NCBI RefSeq assembly: GCF_033705735.1
Contig: NZ_CP131131.1
Location: 1,426,001-1,490,000, forward strand
DNA: 64,000 bases
Reading direction: 5' to 3'
From: Shinella zoogloeoides
GTDB lineage: Bacteria; Pseudomonadota; Alphaproteobacteria; Rhizobiales; Rhizobiaceae
In this document: piece by piece, positions 59,991-64,000 of the stretch
Layout of the letters: each line of letters opens with the position of its first letter
Numbering within the stretch: position 1 is the first letter of the stretch
Made by a program: the position numbers and the translations under genes
The notes under the pieces: model-generated
Database searches by the model: none
What the model was told of the DNA's origin: nothing
The model's input: only the letters and a program-made list of their open reading frames with translations

Positions 59991-61061
59991 ATGACAAACA
60001 GCGGAAAATTCAAGCTCGAACGCAGGCTGGTGCTCACCATCGTCCTGTTGCCTGTCGCCATGGTCGTCATCTTCGTGGGCGATACCGTAACCGACTATGC
60101 GATTGCGGCAGCCGTCTTCTATACGCCCGTCATCCTCGTCGCGACACGCCTGCTTCCGGCGGGCACCGTCGTGGCTCTCGCCTTCGCCTGCGTGGCGCTG
60201 ACATTGCTGAGCTTCGCCCTCACCCATTCAGGTGCCTACGAGGTGGGGATCGTCAATACCGGCATCAGCATCGTGGCAATCGGCGTGACCACCTATCTTT
60301 CCCTGAAACTCGTGGCCGCCGAGGCAGCCGCCCATGAAAGCCGGGAACGATTGCTGCGCATGGCGCGCATCACCAGCCTCGGCGAGCTGACGGCATCGAT
60401 CGCCCACGAGGTGAACCAGCCGCTCGCAGCGATCGCCACCAGTGCCGGCGCGTGCCGGCGATGGCTGGCCCAGGAGCCTCCAGCCATCGCGAATGCGCAG
60501 CGCGCGGCGGACAGGATCGTAGAGGATGCGAACCGCGCCAGCGCGGTGATCGCGCGGGTGCGCGGCCTTGCCAGCGGCAAGGCGCCCCACAGGGAGCGGT
60601 TCGATTTCAACGCCCTGGTCCGCGAGGTCGTAGCGCTTGCGGGCGAACGCGGTGAGCGGAGCGGCATAACGGTCCGCCTCTCCCTTCAGCACGACCTGCC
60701 GGCGATCCTCGCCGACCGGGTTCAGGTCGGGCAGGTCGTCGGCAATCTCCTGCTGAACGCCGTCGAGGCGATCGAGGCGAAAACAGGCGGCGCGAAGACG
60801 CTGGAAATCGTCTCGGAGACGGAAGACGGCAATCGCATCCGCTTTTCCGTCATCGACAGCGGCGCGGGTTTTCGCCAGGGCGAGCTCGAGCACCTCTTCG
60901 ATGCCTTCTGGACCACCAAGAAGGACGGCGTCGGCCTCGGCCTGACCATCAGCCGCTCGATCATTGAGGCCAATGGCGGCCGTATCTGGGCGGAGACCGA
61001 CAAGGATGGCGGGGCGATCGCCCGGTTCAGCCTGCCGGCGGGGATGGGAGCAATCGAATGA
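59991..61061 (+). CDS. Sensor histidine kinase (FixL/TtrS-like)
   Basis: A 356-residue membrane kinase. Four N-terminal helices (about residues 12-108) have short loops and no obvious sensor domain, followed by HisKA with phosphoacceptor His139 (TASIAHEVNQPLAA) and ATPase motifs NLLLNAVEAIE, DSGAGF and GVGLGLTISRSII. The SIAHEVNQPL motif marks the FixL/DctB class. I prefer the ATG at 59991; a TTG at 59922 overlaps the mgtC stop. It forms a pair with the overlapping LuxR-type regulator. Its position next to mgtAC suggests it senses a membrane or ion cue. Confidence 0.85.
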   Translation: MTNSGKFKLERRLVLTIVLLPVAMVVIFVGDTVTDYAIAAAVFYTPVILVATRLLPAGTVVALAFACVALTLLSFALTHSGAYEVGIVNTGISIVAIGVTTYLSLKLVAAEAAAHESRERLLRMARITSLGELTASIAHEVNQPLAAIATSAGACRRWLAQEPPAIANAQRAADRIVEDANRASAVIARVRGLASGKAPHRERFDFNALVREVVALAGERGERSGITVRLSLQHDLPAILADRVQVGQVVGNLLLNAVEAIEAKTGGAKTLEIVSETEDGNRIRFSVIDSGAGFRQGELEHLFDAFWTTKKDGVGLGLTISRSIIEANGGRIWAETDKDGGAIARFSLPAGMGAIE

Positions 61062-61693
61062 AGCCGCAGCTGCCCACGGGAAAGACGGCAGACCCCACCG
61101 TCTACATCATCGATGACGACCGCTCCGTCCGCGCGGCACTGGAAGACCTTCTCGCCTCGGTCTCGCTGCGCGCCAAATCGTTCGCATCCGTCCAGGACTT
61201 CCTCGCTTTCGATTTGCCCGGCGCACCTGCCTGCCTCGTCCTCGACGTGCGCATGCCGGGCCAGAGCGGCATGGATTTTCTGGAACACATGACCGAATAC
61301 GGGCTGCACCTTCCCACCGTGATGATCACCGGCCACGGGGATATCGCCATGGGCGTCAAGGCGATGAAAGACGGGGCAATCGAATTCCTGACCAAGCCGT
61401 TCCGCGATCAGGACCTGCTCGACGCTGTCCATCGCGGGATCGAGGCCGACCGCACAAGACGTCTGCGGGAGGCGGCGAATGCCGATGTCGCACGACGCTG
61501 GGCCTCGCTTTCCAGCGGCGAGAAAGACGTGGCGCAGCTGGTCGCGACGGGCCTCCTCAACAAGCAGATTGCCGCGGATCTCGGTGTCAGCGAAATCACC
61601 GTGAAGGTGCGCCGCGGTCACCTGATGCGCAAGATGAATACGCGCACGCTGGCCGACCTCATCCGCTTGCTGGACCGCATTCAGCCGACATGA
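61058..61693 (+). CDS. FixJ/NarL-type response regulator
   Basis: A 211-residue regulator with a receiver domain (phosphoacceptor Asp63 in LVLDVRMPGQSGM, Lys in LTKPFRD) and a C-terminal LuxR helix-turn-helix (GLLNKQIAADLGVSEITVKVRRGHLMRKM). The ATG overlaps the kinase stop (ATGA), so they are coupled. It converges with the amidohydrolase gene only 13 nt away. Target genes are unknown but mgtAC is the nearest candidate. Confidence 0.89.
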   Translation: MKPQLPTGKTADPTVYIIDDDRSVRAALEDLLASVSLRAKSFASVQDFLAFDLPGAPACLVLDVRMPGQSGMDFLEHMTEYGLHLPTVMITGHGDIAMGVKAMKDGAIEFLTKPFRDQDLLDAVHRGIEADRTRRLREAANADVARRWASLSSGEKDVAQLVATGLLNKQIAADLGVSEITVKVRRGHLMRKMNTRTLADLIRLLDRIQPT

Positions 61694-61706
61694 CCGCTTT
61701 TGAGGT

Positions 61707-62957
61707 CTATGACTGCGGCGTGGCGCCGGCAAGCTCGCAAAGCGCCAGGAAGAGCACGTCCACTCCCCTGGCGAGCTGGTCGTAGCCGGTCCACTCTTCC
61801 GGCGCATGCGAGATGCCGTTGCGGCTCGGCACGAAGACCAGCCCGGTAGGAGCGAAATCGGCCATGATCATCGCATCATGCCCCGCCCCGCTGACCATGG
61901 TGCGGCGTTTCAGGCCGAGCGTATCCGCGTGACGCGACAGGGCTTCATGCAATTCCGCCGAAAGCGGAACCGGGGGAAGGAATATCTGCTCCTCGACATC
62001 AACCCCCAGTCCGTTGCCGCCCACCCGTTCGATTACCGAACGGGCCTGATCGATCAGCGTGCGGACGACCTCTTCCCCGGGGGCGCGGATATCGACGGTG
62101 AAGGATACGAGATCGGGGATCACATTGGCCCCACCCGGACGGACATCCATCTTGCCGACGGTCAGCACCGCATCCTGATCGATGGCGCGCGCAAGGTCCG
62201 GCAATTGCGACAGCGCCGCCACCGCGCCGACAAGCGCGTCACGGCGCACGTTCATCGGCGTCGTACCGGCATGGCCCGCCTGACCTCTGAACGTCGCCCT
62301 GATCTGGCCGAGGCCCACGATACGGTCGACGATCGCAACATCGTCGGCATGGGCTTCCAGCACGGGGCCCTGCTCGATATGCAATTCAAGGAAGGCATAT
62401 ACGGAACCGGCCTCGCGCACAGCCAGAGGCGCCTGTGCCGGTTCCAGTCCGTAAGCCTGCATCGCATCCGCGACCGTGATCCCCGCATCGTCGGCAAAGG
62501 CGAGGAACTCGTCCATATCCACTTTGCCGGTCATGACGCGCGAGGCCAGCAGTCCGCCGCCGAAGCGCGTGCCTTCTTCCTCGATCATGGCGACGAATTC
62601 GATGGAACGCTCCGGGACAAGGCCCCGCTCCTTCAACAGGAAGGCGATCTCGATACCGGCAATGACGCCGGCCGGGCCGTCGAACTTGCCGCCGTTCGGC
62701 ACGGAATCGAAGTGAGAGCCGATCATGACCGGGGCAAGAGCAGGATTATGTCCGACGAGGCACCCGACGAGATTACCGATCGCGTCCTCGCGGACCGTAA
62801 GCCCGGCGGCCTCCATCTGCCCGCGCAGATAGTCGCTGGCCTGGCGGAACTCCGGCGTGTAGGTCAGCCGCGTCGTGCCCTTGCCCGGAGTGGCGTTGAA
62901 CCGGTCCAGCCCCTCGATCAGTCGTTCAAGACGCTGCGGATCGGAAAAACGTGTCAT
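61707..62957 (-). CDS. Zn-dependent amidohydrolase (allantoate/N-carbamoyl-L-amino-acid hydrolase type)
   Basis: A 416-residue M20-family hydrolase. The metal ligands are His82 and Asp93 (GSHFDSVPNGGKFDGPAGV), Glu127-Glu128 in MIEEEGTRFGGGLLASR and a C-terminal His in SRNGISHAPEEW. FELHIEQG-like FLELHIEQGPVLE and GQAGHAGTTPMNVRRD are specific to AllC/N-carbamoyl-amino-acid amidohydrolases. It probably releases ammonia/CO2 from a carbamoyl or ureido compound, for example in purine or pyrimidine breakdown. The start at 62957 has AGGATATT upstream. It is a single gene here. Confidence 0.87.
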   Translation of the reverse strand: MTRFSDPQRLERLIEGLDRFNATPGKGTTRLTYTPEFRQASDYLRGQMEAAGLTVREDAIGNLVGCLVGHNPALAPVMIGSHFDSVPNGGKFDGPAGVIAGIEIAFLLKERGLVPERSIEFVAMIEEEGTRFGGGLLASRVMTGKVDMDEFLAFADDAGITVADAMQAYGLEPAQAPLAVREAGSVYAFLELHIEQGPVLEAHADDVAIVDRIVGLGQIRATFRGQAGHAGTTPMNVRRDALVGAVAALSQLPDLARAIDQDAVLTVGKMDVRPGGANVIPDLVSFTVDIRAPGEEVVRTLIDQARSVIERVGGNGLGVDVEEQIFLPPVPLSAELHEALSRHADTLGLKRRTMVSGAGHDAMIMADFAPTGLVFVPSRNGISHAPEEWTGYDQLARGVDVLFLALCELAGATPQS

Positions 62958-63205
62958 ATCAATATCCTGAAAAGCCCGACGGCAAGATGGGAGCCATGTT
63001 GGCGGCGAAGCCGGCTGACCATGCCGGAACGATGCATAGGTCTGCTTGTTCTCGCATGCGAATTCAAGGACATCCTGTCGCCGAGGGAGTTTCCCCAACG
63101 TTTTCCCGGAAGCTTCGACGGGATTGATCTCATTGCCTCGATGTGAATGGTTGAGCAGTTCATTGGAGACCGGCGAATCGATCCGGGAATATAGTAAGGC
63201 GCACA

Positions 63206-63457
63206 GTGACGTTCGAAGCCCTGTTTGTCGTGATGGCGCTGGCATTCACCGCCGGCACCGCCCTTTCGGTCTGGCTCTGGTTTCAACCGGTGCCCCGAAG
63301 GCTCCGCCTGTTCGCGCTGATCTGGGCGTTTGCGGGAGGCGCCGGAATGCTGCTCAGCTACGGCAAATCCGGCATCATTCCCGACCGCAATGCCCTTCGT
63401 GCCTGTATAGAGAGCGGCCAGACCTGGGACTATCGGAGCAATCGCTGCCTCCCATAA
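63206..63457 (+). CDS. Small two-span membrane protein
   Basis: An 83-residue protein starting with GTG, with AAGG seven nt upstream. Two hydrophobic helices (FEALFVVMALAFTAGTALSVWLW and LRLFALIWAFAGGAGMLLSYG) are followed by a polar tail with a Cys pair (ALRACIESGQTWDYRSNRC) that may form a disulfide. I do not recognise a family. It stands alone, diverging from the amidohydrolase gene. Confidence 0.55.
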   Translation: MTFEALFVVMALAFTAGTALSVWLWFQPVPRRLRLFALIWAFAGGAGMLLSYGKSGIIPDRNALRACIESGQTWDYRSNRCLP

Positions 63458-63641
63458 GAGGCTACTGCCGCACGCGCCGCTTTGCGCGGAGGACAAGGCT
63501 ATTTTCAGGGAAAGCAAGGATCGTCGATGAGCACCTGCGGCGCAGAGGGAGCGCGCAGCAATTTTTCCGGGAAACGGTCACAGCTCCGTCATAATGCATC
63601 TGTTTTGTGGCGAACGATCTATCTGTTCTGGGGAGTCGTTC

Positions 63642-64000
63642 TTGCTGAAGAAATTCATGGTTGTCGCCACGCTTCTGTTGCCCGCCGCCGCCTATGCCGA
63701 GGAGCACAACTTCACGATTACCGGTGGTCAGGCCAGTGTTCCTGTCGGCCTGACGGTACAGGTCAAGACCGTTACTGTCGGCCAGGATGCGACAACCGTC
63801 CGGTTGCTGGCGAGCTTCGACAGCCACGTTACCAACAGCGTCAACATGAACGACGACGAAAATGCCTATCTCGCATGGGGAGAGGGCGAGCAGGAACGGC
63901 TGCATCTGCGCCAGATCGCCGATAACCGCTGGATGCGGATCGGCAACGGGCAGACGATGGAGGGCGACCTGGTCTTTCCCGGCGTCATACCGGCCGGCGT
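63642..64000 (+). CDS. Exported protein, truncated by window end
   Basis: The frame runs off the right edge, with about 119 residues visible. GGGGAG eight nt upstream supports a TTG start at 63642 (LLKKFMVVATLLLPAAAYA); an ATG five codons later is an alternative. The N-terminus is a signal peptide, then EEHNFTITGGQASVPVGLTVQVKTV with a beta-rich body. Function not recognised. The 184 bp between this and the previous small gene carry no other gene. Confidence 0.6.
   Translation, partial: MLKKFMVVATLLLPAAAYAEEHNFTITGGQASVPVGLTVQVKTVTVGQDATTVRLLASFDSHVTNSVNMNDDENAYLAWGEGEQERLHLRQIADNRWMRIGNGQTMEGDLVFPGVIPAG

Overview
The window is about 64 kb of GC-rich (roughly 64%), tightly packed chromosomal or megaplasmid DNA. 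Codon use, short intergenic gaps and gene content (BKACE, quaternary-amine ABC importers with fused permeases, many SDRs, GATase-AraC regulators, FixLJ-like two-component pair) suggest a member of the Rhizobiales, probably Rhizobiaceae (Shinella/Ensifer/Rhizobium-like). The genus is an inference. I saw no tRNA, rRNA, insertion sequence, phage or CRISPR array.

Layout. 1-2.8 kb: the end of an ornithine-cyclodeaminase-family gene, and a MarR-controlled MFS efflux pump with a perfect 28-bp palindrome at its promoter. 3.1-10.8 kb: a complete ferric-siderophore uptake locus, with fhuB-fhuC-AraC on the minus strand and TonB receptor-FhuD-FhuF diverging on the plus strand. 10.8-18.5 kb: a mixed accessory stretch with an arginase-family enzyme whose first metal-ligand His is Cys, an Ldh-type oxidoreductase, a diguanylate cyclase, an exported protein, a frameshifted FAH hydrolase, an atypical SDR and a free-standing CTP-synthase-like amidotransferase, plus small coding relics. 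18.7-28 kb: an aminotransferase, then a seven-gene minus-strand operon (polar amino-acid ABC importer, M20 deacylase, enolase-superfamily enzyme, M24 hydrolase, DapA-like aldolase) facing a GntR regulator that appears to carry two winged-helix domains. This operon looks like a catabolic route for an unidentified modified amino acid. 28.4-31.8 kb: an OmpR/histidine-kinase pair with a YfdX protein and a small exported protein.

31.9-55.2 kb is a quaternary-ammonium catabolic island. An eight-gene minus-strand operon encodes a Rieske oxygenase with the Glu-bridged active site of quaternary-amine demethylases/monooxygenases, its own ferredoxin reductase and ferredoxin, a carnitine-dehydrogenase-like enzyme, a beta-keto acid cleavage enzyme, an aldehyde dehydrogenase and two SDRs. 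Two paralogous glycine-betaine/carnitine-type importers, each with a double-length fused permease, two GATase-AraC regulators, an orphan peptide-type binding protein, three more SDRs and a FadR-type GntR surround it. The GntR gene is flanked by two matching inverted repeats, so an autoregulated transport/SDR regulon is likely.

55.2-61.7 kb is a magnesium locus: a long structured leader, a small gene whose ribosome site is buried in a hairpin, an overlapping proline-rich leader peptide, mutually exclusive hairpins, mgtA, a small membrane protein, mgtC and a FixLJ-like two-component system. The leader arrangement resembles enterobacterial mgtL/mgtP logic but differs in sequence, and is my best candidate for an undescribed regulatory system. 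The last part (61.7-64 kb) holds an allantoate/carbamoyl amidohydrolase, a small membrane protein and the start of an exported protein cut by the window edge.
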